A stretch of DNA of 64,000 nucleotides from Forficula auricularia (Eukaryota; Arthropoda; Insecta; Dermaptera; Forficulidae): NCBI GenBank assembly GCA_024734495.1, contig JALMQS010000187.1:15989688-16053687 (forward strand), written 5' to 3'. Below, in pieces: positions 34,803-45,842 of the stretch. Made by a program: the position numbers and the translations under genes. The notes under the pieces are model-generated. The model was not told the origin of the DNA. It ran no database searches and worked only from the letters and a program-made list of their open reading frames with translations. The stretch's first letter is position 1. Each line of letters starts with the position of its first letter.

Positions 34803-35325
34803 GGGGTCGGTAGCGTAATCGGTTAAATCACCAACTTTTCTAATCCGATTAGGAGAACATCAACCTAGACTTCATCAGTTCGATCCCAGCAAGAAGCAAA
34901 GTGAATTTATTTGAAAATAATAAAAAACCGGCCCCTCTGACAATCTCTGGTTCTACAAAACCTCGCGCATGTGCAGGACAAAATTTCGTAACAAGCAACC
35001 ATGAATCGTGAGAGGCAAAGCAAGATTACCCCAGGTGGTAACCAATCCACCCACCCTCGAGTGGCAACTGGACAGTCAGATTCCGGGGGACCCGGACCAT
35101 CACGAAGTTAAGGAAGAAACAATGGAAGAATAACGCAAAAAAGCCATACATGCCTGGGCACCTTTAACATCAACACACTCATCCGGCCAGGAAAAATTAC
35201 ATAGCCTGACCATGGAACTTGATAACACGTTCCGGAAAAGATAGAGGTGTGGAAGGTCCAACCAGAAAGAAACATCAAGTTTGCGCAATTCCAAGGGTCC
35301 AAACGCAACAAATAAATAATAATAA
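34803..35325 (+). mobile_element. tRNA-headed SINE/LINE composite with 16-bp target duplication
   Basis: Flanked by taatataaaaatattg (34787-34802, 35326-35341). The head carries an A-box-like tagcgtaatcggtta and a B-box-like agttcgatccc. A body of about 400 bp and an (AAT)n tail follow. The body includes a LINE endonuclease start (see 35130-35240). Either a tRNA-derived SINE with a LINE-derived body or an internally deleted LINE. Confidence 0.75.
35130..35240 (+). pseudogene. LINE endonuclease N-terminus remnant
   Basis: A plus frame reads LGTFNINTLIRPGK. After a one-base shift it continues LHSLTMELDNTFRKR. An N-terminal G(T/A)(F/W)N..(T/R)L..PGK block is the start of apurinic-type endonuclease domains of non-LTR elements. 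The frame is broken and nothing of the catalytic core remains. It sits inside the SINE-like unit 34803-35325. Confidence 0.5.
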
Positions 35326-35354
35326 TAATATAAAAATATTGGAATAAAATTAAA

Positions 35355-35400
35355 CAGTAGAGTCCCGAAAACACGGCACTCGATAGCTCAGCCACACCCT
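35355..35400 (+). mobile_element. Solo pogo-like terminus
   Basis: cagtagagtcccgaaaacac resembles the ends of the elements at 2342 and 21779. No matching right end was found. Confidence 0.35.
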
Positions 35401-35495
35401 AGAAGGGCGAAAACCCCCCCATTTTCATGTAGTAAAGGGTCTATGCCTTCATAAAGTTCGTACTTTTCCTTTGTTTAAGGATATTTGGGCAGTTT

Positions 35496-36797
35496 ATTCT
35501 CTGTTGTATTCTCAAGCAAACAATACATACAAGTGGAGTATTCCACGCCAAATCGGACAGTTTGAAAAATTTTAATTTTTGATTTCCTTCATTTTTTGAC
35601 ATTTTTTAGTACCCATCAAAAAACTCTTCCTGGTAAATTTTGAAATTTTTTTGATCACCGGTTTAAAAGATATCGAAATTCGGTTTTGCGCTCATAACTT
35701 CTTCAAAAATGTTTCAAATTCAAAATTTTCTTTTTTGAAATGTTTGTTGTTTTACATACTTTTTAGAAAAAATACAAAAAAATTATTTAAACTGTTTTTA
35801 TATGCGATTTTTGAGTTTGAAAATTTTAATCTTGTTTTTGAACCTGTACGTACTCTTCGATTTTTTTGATGATTTTTCATTTTAAACTTCTATTCATTCT
35901 ACAATTTTTAAGGCCAGTTTGATAGTGATCCAATGATAATTACTATTTTTTTCGATTTTCGATTTTTGATTTTCTTTCAACAAACGAAAATACTAATTAT
36001 TTATTTTAAACATCCGTCAACGATAAAAATCAATTCAAAATAACTAAAAAAAGAGAACCCAATACCAAAAAGTGGTTTTAATAATGGTTAGTATCGAATA
36101 AGATTTTTTTCGAAATTTTCAAAAATCGAAAAAAATAGTAATTATCATAAGACCACTATCAACCCGGTCTTAAAATTTGTAGAATGAATGGAAGTTTAAA
36201 ATAAAAAATTATCAAAAAAATCGAAGAGAACATACAGTTTCAAAAACAAGATTAAAATTTGCAAACTCAAAAACCGCATATAAAAACACTTTAAATAATT
36301 TTTTTGTATTTTTTTCTAAAAAGTATGTAAAAAACAAACATTTCAAAAAAAATTGTATTTATTTGGACCATTTTTGAAGAAGTTATGAGCGAAAAACCGA
36401 AATTTGATATCTTTTAAACCGGTCATCAAAAAAATTTCAAAATTTACCAGGAAGAGTTTTTTGATGGCTACTAAAAAATGTCAAAAAATGAAGGAAATCA
36501 AAAATTAAAATTTTTCAAACCGTCCGATTTGGCGTGGAATGACCCAATCGTATGTATTGTTTGGTTGAGAATACAACAGATTTATTAATAAAATTTTGTA
36601 TAGACATCTTGAGCAGGTATATGTACAAAATTTCAAAAAATCATCTCAGAAGAGGTGGTTCCAAATTCGATTACAAGATTCTACACAGGCAAATAGAAAA
36701 AGCGAAAGAGACGCCAGTAATTTAAATAAAAGCTTGTATATTAAATTAATATTTTTTGACTTAGTTATTAATTGCATCTAATAGATAATAATTCGAT
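35496..36797. repeat. Foldback family Z, copy 2
   Basis: A long palindrome (35496-36577, arms about 500 bp) begins gttgtattctcaagcaaac and ends ttggttgagaatacaac. Its arms contain ccacgccaaatcggac and a self-complementary centre. A 220-bp tail (36578-36797) matches 29138-29357. The open frames inside are repeat by-products. Confidence 0.8.
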
Positions 36798-37039
36798 AAA
36801 ATAAACAACTTGAACAAGTCAAACCGCTTTTTGGCTTTCTTGCATTAAGACATCCTTCTTGTTAGAAAATGCATCTTGCCTAAAGCAAAAAGATAGAAAA
36901 TGAAAAGTTTAAAGAACCTATAAACCCACTTATAATCTAATTATCTATGATTAAATTACATGTAGAATTTGTATAATTTTATTCGTTTTAATTATCAGAC
37001 CTGGATTTACACAACTTTGGCATATAATAATTTGAATCC

Positions 37040-37340
37040 CTACAATCAGTGGACTCAGCTCGCTGGTCGCCAGGTTATTGGATTCACCCAAAAATTTTCA
37101 AAATTGTTTTTGCTTATTCATGTTTAGAAATGTCTGAAATGTGAAGAAAAGATTTTTTTAAAGCACGAATTTTATTTCTCTTTGCTAGTCTCATCGTCTG
37201 ATGATACCTATACAATATAACTCAAGAACAGAGGGTCGTATCATGTTCGTTCTTGGACATAAATGTTTATATTTTCAAAATGGAAAAATTATTAGATTTT
37301 TGGCTTTTAAGCTTCAGAACAAAAATCAAATAATTATTTG
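37040..37340 (+). repeat. Copy of dispersed repeat family D
   Basis: Contains gcttattcatgtttagaaat, gtcgtatcatgttcgttct and ttcaaaatggaaaaattatt. Confidence 0.6.
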
Positions 37341-37477
37341 AGAAATTCTTGTACAGCGATTGCTGTTGAACTGAAATCTGACATCATAAAAAGAAATAAA
37401 GAGGTTGTCCTCTGCTTCTTGCAAATAAACATACACACATAGGTATATAATATATCTACATATATTATAAACATCTA

Positions 37478-38046
37478 CAGGGTGGGGCATAAAGATCTAC
37501 CACATTTTGAAGAGGTATAAAAAATGAAAAAATTTAACTAGAAAAAACTGAATATATTTTTGAAAAGAACATAAAATACTTTTTTTTCAAATGTGTTTTA
37601 AACATTGTCAGACAAAAAAAAAGGGGGGGGGGTCAAAAAATGAAAATTCCGGTCCTTTTGACCAAACTCATCGAAATTTTGTATACATATTCTGTGGACC
37701 CCCAGAAGGCTAGAAATGCAAAAACTAATCAAATTTTGTATATTTAATTTGGTCGATAGGACTAGAATTTTCATTTTTGACCCCACCCCTCATTTTGGGT
37801 GGTTAGTTTTTGCATTTATAGCCTTCTAGGGGCCCACAGAATATGTATACAAAATTTGGTTGAGTTTGGTGTAAAGGGCTAGAATTTCCATTTTTGACCC
37901 ATATTCGTCTGATATACCTAATGTTTAAAACATATTAAAAAAAAATATTTTATGTTTTTTAAAAAATATATTCAGTTTTTTTCTAGTTAAATTTTTTCAT
38001 TTTTTATTCCTCTTCAAAATGTGGTAGATCTTTATGCCCCACCCTG
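37478..38046. mobile_element. TA-flanked foldback (Tc1/mariner-like MITE), copy 1
   Basis: Ends CAGGGTGGGGCATAAAG and CTTTATGCCCCACCCTG, flanked by TA (37476-37477, 38047-38048). Inverted arms of about 150 bp enclose two C-run/tttttgcat units. A further inverted repeat (gaggttgtcctctgc and gcagaggtcaacctc) lies outside it at 37400-37420 and 38086-38110, so it may sit within an older foldback. Copy 2 is at 50225-50634. Confidence 0.8.
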
Positions 38047-38615
38047 TATATATTTGATATATATGTGTGTATGTTTATTTGGATCATGCAGAGGTCAACC
38101 TCTTTGTTTCTCTTTACGATTCAACAACTCTGCTACTCTCGCAAAAATAAAAAAAATTTCAATAAAATCTGACACACTAGTTTATACATTATTATTAAGC
38201 TTCACTTTTGTGTCAGGTTGCAACTTAGCTTGCTAATAAAAAATTTCCGAATCTCCAAAATTTTCAGAGAGCGTATAAAGTCTTGAAAAAATATTAACTT
38301 TTTTCTGAATTTAATTATGTAATAACAATGAAAATTTATTTTTCAATTTTAAGAATATTTTAAAATCATTTTTGTATAAAAAAATATTTTATTGATTTAT
38401 ATATAATAACTAGATTAATTCCATAATGAGGTAGAACGAAATTGTGCACGTTTAAGTTTAACTAGTGCAATTAAAATTTTTCTATTTTTATTACTGTTTC
38501 ACGGATCGCTTTTATTGACATATATTTATTTTATTTATTTTTGATTTCCCTTTTTAAATACTACCTTTCATCAAAGTTAATTACATGCCTAAAAAATATT
38601 TCTATATCACCGTCA

Positions 38616-38850
38616 TTAAATAAAAAATATCCCGAAAAAATATAATATGTATAAGCTTCCAGAATCCCTGCAGGCTCTTCTACTCTTGGATTCAAACGTC
38701 CACTTGTGAATCTGGTCATGTCTGGTGACTAATTCTATAAATCTCGATAAATTCATCTGATGTCGTGTGATACAGAAACCTTTCGTATCCTTGGAACTGG
38801 ATAAAATCGCATACAATGTTGCCGCATCATTTTATAGCGAGCAGAAAGAT
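38616..38850 (-). other. Coding-like minus-strand segment, unidentified
   Basis: An open minus frame of about 70 codons has more even composition than neighbours (for example TRHQMNLSRFIELVTRHD, then QIHKWTFESKSRRACRDSG). No splice sites fit well and no family is recognised. It may be an exon, a mobile-element relic or chance. Confidence 0.25.
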
Positions 38851-38964
38851 CTTTTCACACAGTTTATTTTCAGGGTGTCAGCCCAAGGAAAGACAAAATT
38901 GTAATGTAAATCGAGTATTTACCATTGTGTTTATGAAAAGTTACGTATTTCGATTATAAAAACA

Positions 38965-39515
38965 TAAAGAGTATATTTTATAGAGAGTTTGAAATGTATA
39001 TTGTTGTTGGAATATCTCGAAAAAATTAGATTTTAAAACCTCTCTTCGAATGGTAGATGATGTTAAGGAGGGATCCTTATCAACTTGCTTGAGAATTTCA
39101 AGAGAAAAAAAATTTTAATTTTCAAAAAACTAAAATCATTTTAAATAGTATATTTTATAGAGAGTTTAAAATATATATTTTCGTTTGAATATCTCGAGAA
39201 AAATTAGTTTTTGAAGCCTCATTTTGAAGGGTAATTGATACAAAGGGTGTACCCTTATCAAATTTTTTTTCGATTTTCAAAAAACTAAACTCATTTTAAA
39301 GAGTATATTTTATAGAGAGTTTGAAATGTATATTTTTGTTTGAATATCTAGAAAAAAATTACTTTTTAAAACCTCTCTTCGAAGGATAGATGATGATAAG
39401 GGGGGACCCTTATCAACTAGATTGAAAATTTCAAAGGAAAAAAATATTAATTTTCAAAAAACTAAACTCATTTTAAAGAGTATATTTTATTGAGAGTTTG
39501 AAATGTATATCAGCA
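38965..39515 (+). repeat. Tandem repeat, unit 155-177 bp
   Basis: gtatattttatagagagttt recurs at 38971, 39148 and 39303, and with one change at 39480. Units also share ttttcaaaaaactaaa. Confidence 0.85.
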
Positions 39516-41220
39516 TAATACGAATTTTTAGAATTATTTTCAAATAACTTCAATTCCTTATTTTGTAGAGTCTACATTTCCTTTTGTGTTTTCAGGGATA
39601 AAGCCACGTTGTCCTTCTCCAGAATTTATGACTTACACTATATAAATATTTTCAATGATATAGCTATATTTATTCTAAAAATATAAATCTCTCTACTTCT
39701 TTTATACAGTCTATAGGTACCACCAGGCCTACCAGATTTTGATTAAATTTTCCGACCAGAAAAGTTAAGATCTTGCCCTCTTTGCCCATCTACTATTAGT
39801 ATAATCAGGAAATAGATTAGGAACAAAAATATTTATTTCAATTATGGACAACATATGACATCTATTAGTAAAATATGGAAACAAAGTAAGAGGAAATTAA
39901 TAATTTGATACTAAATTCAAATAATCTAGAAAATAAAGAAGAAAAGAGACTTAAAATTATTTTATAAAAAACTCAAGATTATAAAAAAAAAATTAATTCT
40001 AGAAAATTTATTATCGTTATTTTTTCAACTCCACCGTGTGATATATATTTAATTTTAAAATATAAATCATTTTTTTAGACTAAATTTTTTTTTATTATTT
40101 TGACATTATTTTTTTAATCTAACAAATAAATTATTATTGCAAATAAGGGAGAAACTAATGTGAAAGTCGTGTGGTGCCCAAACCAGTTGATTTCAAGCTT
40201 ATATTATTTATAGCTAATTTGAATATTGCCAAGTATAAGCCTGAAAAGATTATATCTCATTTTTTGAAATTTGGCACAGTCTTAGATTTCAATTCTTTTG
40301 ATGTCTGAACGAATGAACGTGATGAAGAAACATTAACATTAATATTAATATTTTTGGCGAGATACTCTTTATATCAAACAAATGACACATTATTTGACTT
40401 ATTCCTTAACAAATCTGCTACTCTAATCAAAAAAACCTTTCAATTTGACTTTATAGTTAAATGATTTGATTATTTCTCTGAAAAATGCATTAAGCCTGCA
40501 AAGAAAGTAATATTGGCATTTTATAGTATATTCCCATTATTTAAAACATATCTATTGAAGCCCACACCTTACCACTTTATTGAGAATTCTTTTAAGGCAA
40601 AGAACAAGCAAGGCATCTTTCAGAATAACACCATGAATACTTTTTCTATAGGAAATATCAGTAAATAATTACCAAGATATTCAGGCATTTTAAACGCATT
40701 GTCTTTAGTAAATTCCAAAGAATTACTTAAATAAACATCTGAAAAAATATTTGATTGATTTCCGAAGTCAGTATCTAAACAATCCATTCACTTTTTATTT
40801 ATTAGTTTTTAACTTTTAATAAAATTGTTAAATGGTACTTTACTTTTAATGTTAGACCATAAAATAGGGACTTTAGAATTCATAAATAGTAATTAGATCG
40901 CAATGTTTATTGCAGATTTGATGCTTTGGTGCTTGAGCTGTTTATCAAAAGGAAAGTTTCTGCTGAAAGAACACAGAATGGACTTTTTTATGAGAAAATC
41001 TCACCAGAATGCACGATGTTTCGACACCTAATGCTGGATTAGTTTTCAAGTGGCGTGGGAGAAGTCTATTGATAGACTTAATGCAATATTATTGGTTTAA
41101 GCCGATACTTTTCATTTAATAAATGTCTCTATTTCCTCTAAAACAAATGAATTGATCGATTGATTTAATTTCTGGATAAATTTTAATTTTTTGTGAAAAA
41201 CACTTTTTACTAATTGAAAC
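39516..41220. other. No gene recognised
   Basis: 40160-41060 has slightly less biased composition and could be a decayed mobile-element coding region, but every frame is broken and no motif was identified. Confidence 0.35.
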
Positions 41221-41264
41221 AGGAATAGCAGGGAATTGGACAATAAATAAAAAAACAGAGTTTT

Positions 41265-41318
41265 TATTAAATGACGTTTCGTCCATTTATTTCGACTTCC
41301 TCAATGGCCAATCTTATC
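41265..41318 (-). ncRNA. Hammerhead-like motif, ACGU family, left arm
   Basis: Minus: TTGAGGA (C3 to T), helix II GTC/GAC after one extra A, GAAA, ACGT, C. The 3' strand of helix I has lost TGGCC relative to the right arm. Confidence 0.45.
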
Positions 41319-41477
41319 ACTCTTTGTCAAAAGACAATTCCACTATTCGACGAAACATTTTTAATTGTTAAAAAGGGGAAAAAAGTTCAAGATTGTTAAG
41401 TAATTGAGGCCAAGAATGTATTGTAGATATAATAAAAAAGATTAAGGATGTTTCGTCGCATAGTGGAATTGTCTTTT

Positions 41478-41545
41478 GACAAAGAGTGATAAGATGGGCC
41501 ACTGAGGAAGTCGAAATAAATCGAAGAAACGTCTGGCCCATTTAA
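41478..41545 (+). ncRNA. Hammerhead-like ribozyme, ACGU family, 9-bp helix I
   Basis: CTGAGGA (41502-41508), GAAA (41526-41529), ACGT (41529-41532), C17 at 41533. GATGGGCCA (41493-41501) pairs TGGCCCATT (41534-41542) over nine positions, abutting the core on both sides exactly as helix I requires. Helix II (TCGA/TCGA) is offset by small bulges. A 4-nt stem III cannot close on itself, so cleavage would need a dimer. Confidence 0.7.
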
Positions 41546-41632
41546 TAAAAACTCTGTTTTTTATTTATTGTCCAATTCCCTGCTATTCCTGTTTTAATTA
41601 ATATTTATCATGGATGCGAGTGATATACCAAT

Positions 41633-42050
41633 ACTTTTTACATTGCAAAGAAAATATATTATTATTTTTAATAGGCGTATGAAGCACTCCGGTCAGGTGG
41701 AGTTTATTCTTTTAATTCCGAAAATTGTTTTTATAGAAATATTTAACTGAAATATGAAATAAAACCATTTTCAAGTATCATTTATTTTTGTTTGTATGAA
41801 TATCGATACTCATGAGAACTTTTATAAAGATATTTCTAGTGCCAAAATATTTATTTTTCTCAAACTAAGAACTGGTTAGTTATGGGATTTCCTGCTTCAG
41901 AGCTTCCGGTTAGTATATTCAGTAAATTAGCAAAAAACTGAAACTTTATATGGGGAGCTCTTGAAGGTCAATGAACTGAAATTTGGCAAAACAAAAAGTT
42001 CGTTTAAATAAGCTGCTCTTTGGTGTCTCCTATCTTTGTGGTCAAACATT
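41633..42050. other. No gene recognised
   Basis: Contains a degraded family-D-like piece around 41815-41945. Confidence 0.4.
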
Positions 42051-42145
42051 TTAAAGTAAAGAAAATTTTGAAAATTTAAAATATAAAATACTAGGTAGGT
42101 TTCACAAAAATAAAAGAAAATGTGCTTGTTTAGCACGACTCTATA

Positions 42146-42634
42146 CACCAATACCTCACTTTGCGTCGGGGTTACGTTCCAAAAAACACGACGCAAAGTG
42201 AATTAAGATTTTCTATAGCAAACCATGTAAAGATCGAATATAGTTTCCAGGGTTAGGAAAATACTATTTTTAAAAAGAAAATTGAACAAAGTAAACATTT
42301 AAAAAACAAAAATAATATAATTACATACATATAATTTTATTACATACATACAAAAAACAAAAAAAAACCTATTCAATTAAAACAAAATAAACTATTCAAT
42401 TAATTTATCATCATCATCATCATTGAGTATACAGTCCTAAGACTGGTTTGATGCAACAATCCGTCTCCACTCGACTCTGTCCCCCGCCAGCTGTTTGATC
42501 TTTAAAAAAAAAAATTAAAGACTCGAACCCAAAACAACGCAACATCGAAAATCTAACGACGCACAGTGAAAATTAGTACTAATTAAGCAGGGACGCAACT
42601 TCGAAAAAACGCAAAACAAAACGAGGTATTGGTT
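42146..42634. mobile_element. pogo-like DNA transposon relic, nested
   Basis: Ends CACCAATACCTCACTTTG and CGAGGTATTGGTT, with TA on both sides. The interior has degraded gacgcaaagtg-type subterminal repeats and a LINE 3' end (42408-42503). No transposase. Confidence 0.65.
42408..42503 (-). pseudogene. LINE 3' end, second copy
   Basis: The minus frame ends AGDRVEWRRIVASNQS with stop at 42439-42437, followed by the same 3' segment and (GAT)n tail as at 4286-4406. Truncated to under 100 bp and inserted in the transposon 42146-42634. Confidence 0.75.
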
Positions 42635-42689
42635 TATATGTTTCTTGAAGAAGTTAAGCGCATCTTCAGGAGTTTACAGAGGAAAAACT

Positions 42690-42745
42690 GTGAACTGAAG
42701 AATGGCTTATACCCCAAAATATACTATAGAGTCGTGCTAAACATT
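42690..42745 (+). ncRNA. Degenerate hammerhead-like motif
   Basis: CTGAAGA (42695-42701) and a short helix are present, but the GAAA block reads CAAA. The stem III palindrome is extended and altered. Probably dead. Confidence 0.35.
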
Positions 42746-43519
42746 TTTATTTTTGTGAAATCTTTTATATTTTATATTTTAAAAAGTTTCTTAAATTTTT
42801 CAAAATTTTCTTTACTGCATCTTTCTGCTTAGTTTCAGTTTTCTAACTCAAACTATTCACAAAAAAGTGTCAAATCGCTCAAATTTGCCAAGAATCTTGA
42901 AAGAGTTTTTACTTTTTTCTGCAATTATCATTTTTAATTCCATTAATTTTATTATTTTAACCATTCTTAACGGAGCACAACGTTTGTATTTTCAAACAAG
43001 TTTGCATTATTTCAAAGAAACCGTTTCGGAAATGTACAAATGTTGGTTCAAAATAAAAAAAGGTGGGAGTTGACTGATAAATTCGCGGAAAATTCAATGG
43101 TTTCACTTTCTGTCTAGTGGACATGTTGAGAATTGGTCCTTGAAGGTGAAGGCTCTTTTCGAGATGTCCGAGGACGTTCTTCGGTCCATCGGACACGGGT
43201 CGACGGCCTGTCCACCTCCTTACATGGACGCTTCCCAACTTGTTTAACCATATTTAATTAACTGAAAGTAGTCGGATATTTTTCTAAATTAGAACACAAT
43301 TGAGGACCTGGGCGTCATAGAAAGTGACTACTTATTTTTATGATCCTTGAATTCTTCAAGAAAAACCAAGAATAAAATCGTAAAGAAATTATTTTTTATT
43401 TGTCATCAACTCACCAATAAAATAAATATATATGTTGAATATAATAACAAAAAGTATATAAACCTACCATTTTACCATGGTTTATTAATTAGTTTATCTA
43501 TATGTAAACTCATTTTTAC

Positions 43520-43595
43520 CAATTGTTACTGATGAAGAAATGCTCATTGGCCTTAGAAATATTTCGAATTAACCATTAAAAATTTCATTTTTTGT
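43520..43595 (+). ncRNA. Solo degenerate hammerhead-like motif
   Basis: CTGATGA at 43529-43535 and GAAATATTTC downstream. TGTTA before the core pairs with TAAC-type sequence after it, and TTTTTA/TTAAAAA extends helix I. Helix II is poor. Confidence 0.35.
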
Positions 43596-43924
43596 ATTCA
43601 TACTCAGCTCAATTTATTCTAGAACCTTAGAACAGTTTATATTATTACTCGATACAACACAGGCAAGGTCGGAGAGTCGGTCAGTTGAATTGACCCGAAA
43701 ATTTTCAATTATTTTTGTAGCCTATACCTATATTTTTATTTTTATTAATATATTGGAAGGAAATTTTGAGGTGTTGCGGAAAAAATAGGTTACTTGTTGT
43801 CCAGTAAAAATTTCTTTGTTGATGGAGAGATTGAAACTTTAATGTGTTCTGTGGTATACTATGGTATATATATCTTTGTAAATATTAAAAAGGTTAATAA
43901 AATATTAAAATACGTTTGAATTTT

Positions 43925-44072
43925 AAAATGTCGGGATTTTGGCTTGTCGGGATTTTGGCTTGTCGGGATTTTGGCTTGTCAGGATTTTGGCTTGTCGGGA
44001 TTTTGGGCTGACGGGATTTTGGGCTGTCGAGATTTTGGGCTGTCGGGATTTTAACATTCGGGATTTTGGGTG
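43925..44072 (+). repeat. 16-bp minisatellite
   Basis: About nine copies of cgggattttggcttgt and variants (ggctgt, ggctga). The 60-codon minus frame over it is a repeat artefact. Confidence 0.9.
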
Positions 44073-44084
44073 CCACCCGTTTTT

Positions 44085-44240
44085 ATGTCTGTCTGTGTTT
44101 GTCTCTGAATTACACTACCCTATATAACTCAAGGAGTCATATAAAGTTCATTCTACTCACAGAATGCTTGAATTCCCAAAAGGAAACCAGATTAGACTTT
44201 GGGATTTCTAGATTCAGAAGATCTGGTTCAAAAATGCAAA
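44085..44240 (+). repeat. Copy of dispersed repeat family D
   Basis: Contains ataactcaaggagtcatat, aaagttcattctactc and gattagactttgggatt. Confidence 0.5.
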
Positions 44241-44838
44241 AAATGAGAAAAAATCGAATTGTTTATGGTGAGATAGATATCTAACAGTCGGTTGAAATTT
44301 GACTCATAAGATTGTGTTAATATCAATCTTTAACAAGTTTCAACTTTCTAGCTAAAACCATTCTTTGACTAAAAACTTAACATATCATTTGCGGAAAGCC
44401 ATACATTCATTAAACTACACTAGACTCTCTAAATAATCCGATATTATGCAAGCCTGGTAGATTCAGTCTTCATTTATAACCTGTTTTTTGAACATTACTT
44501 TGTATTCTTAATTAGTTATCCTAAAGTGGTTTATTAATAATATAATATTAGGTATTTGATTTTGTACGTCTATTTTTTATTCGAAATCTGATACCCGACT
44601 GATATAAGTAACCAAGTTTATTGAGAGGTTGTAGTATATTTACAATTTAAATATTTTTTAAGTTTTCAAGATTCTGTAAAAATAATGAAAAATCTCATTT
44701 TCAGCTATAGGTGTAAATTTAGTTGTGAACAAATTATTTTCCAGTTAAGATTCAAAAATCTTAACCATTCTCTGTTATACTTAAAAACTATGTATACGAT
44801 TGGCATGAAGTGTAGTAATATTATATTATTTCTTACAG
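44241..44838. other. Unique AT-rich sequence upstream of exon C
   Basis: No repeat was recognised. It would be the 3' end of a large intron if exon C is real. Confidence 0.35.
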
Positions 44839-44918
44839 GATTCTTTTTACACTGAATTTGTTTGGGGAAGCCTATACTGCTAACAGGAATGTTGCGGAAC
44901 TCTGCATGAGCAAATTAG
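44839..44918 (+). CDS. Candidate exon C of an unidentified host gene
   Basis: Bounded by acceptor ttatttcttacag| and donor AAATTAG|gtcagt. Only the frame beginning at its second base is open across all 80 nt, ending GEAYTANRNVAELCMSKL. Its first base completes a glycine codon with exon B. The pattern '(N)VAEL.(M/V)S' after a strand-like stretch recalls the end of extended Tudor (SN-like) domains, but this is a resemblance from memory and not an identification. Composition differs from the AT-rich flanks. The next exon should begin with two bases of a G-starting codon; none was established. Confidence 0.42.
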
Positions 44919-45502
44919 GTCAGTAAATTATTAAATCTCATTTCATTTTATTGGCATATAAATAATGAAAAAAGAATCTAATTAAACCATATACACCCAT
45001 TCCAAAGTTCTAACTACCCCTAGTGGGCTTATACCGACCCTAATTTAAATTGTGCCGAAATTTCCTACTAATAAAAATCCTCTGCCAATTAAATTCACTG
45101 AAATTTTAAATAGTTTAAAAATGAGTCTTCAGATTTCATATACGTACATATTGGTGTAAGAATTATGATTGGAAAAAAATAAAAACTTTTTCAAAACTTA
45201 TACTCTTTTCACAATTTTGAATGATTAGGTAGGCAATATTTTTGGGAGAAAACAGTTTGAGCAACAAACAGGTGCATTTATTAATAAAAACTTAGGTGCT
45301 AAATTTCCTCTTATTGACTACATCAGATAGTCCCAATATATAACAATTCAATTTTGAAGCTAGAAATCCCAAGCCTATTCACATCTTTACAAACAACGAA
45401 CTCATTATAATTTTCCTGCCTTGAGGTGTGTATTGGGAATCGGAGAGTCAGAGAAGAAAAATCATCTTTGAAAATCATACCTGTTAATTTATTAATATAG
45501 AT
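44919..45502. other. No gene recognised
   Basis: AT-rich. The 75-codon minus frame at 45323-45550 runs into the hAT end. Confidence 0.4.
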
Positions 45503-45600
45503 CAGAGGTCGGGGAACTTTTTTAGCTATTACCCCAAAATATTTTTCCATAGGTCGCTATTACCCCTACATGAAAAGCAAAAAAAAGCAAGGTAAATGTA

Positions 45601-45808
45601 TCTTATCTTATTATATTAAACGAGCAATTCTTGTATATATATTTAGAATCGGTTTGTCGAAAAAGGGCTCTAACGATTTGGATAAAATTCACGGGTTAGG
45701 CGGGTTTTTGTGTTGACAATTCGATCTATCACGGTCTCATCTTCGGCTAAGTTGTTTTTGATGGGTTTTTTGTTAATTGAAATAATTATTCACAAGTGGT
45801 TGTCTCGA

Positions 45809-45842
<34 letters not shown>

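Larger units (their letters stand above)
41221..41632 (+). mobile_element. HHR foldback element, ACGU family
   Basis: Inverted arms about 41226-41375 and 41437-41597 share aggaatagcagggaattgg and ttgtcttttgacaaagag with complements. actttttac at 41212-41220 and 41633-41641 is a possible 9-bp target duplication. Each arm carries a hammerhead-like motif. Confidence 0.75.
42051..42822 (+). mobile_element. HHR-type foldback, split by a DNA transposon
   Basis: Outer arms (42051-42145 and about 42722-42822) share agtaaagaaaattttgaaaa and gcacgactctata with complements. The left arm continues at 42637 after the insertion 42146-42634. Degenerate hammerhead motifs lie in both arms. Confidence 0.65.

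Noticed and set aside
43894..44127. Repetitive protein (PKSRQ-type repeats)
   Set aside because: A translation of the 16-bp minisatellite, open because three units make 48 nt.
45720..45770. Hammerhead-like gaagatgagaccg on the minus strand
   Set aside because: No helix II partner and no GAAA; it is internal Helitron-like sequence shared with 54240.
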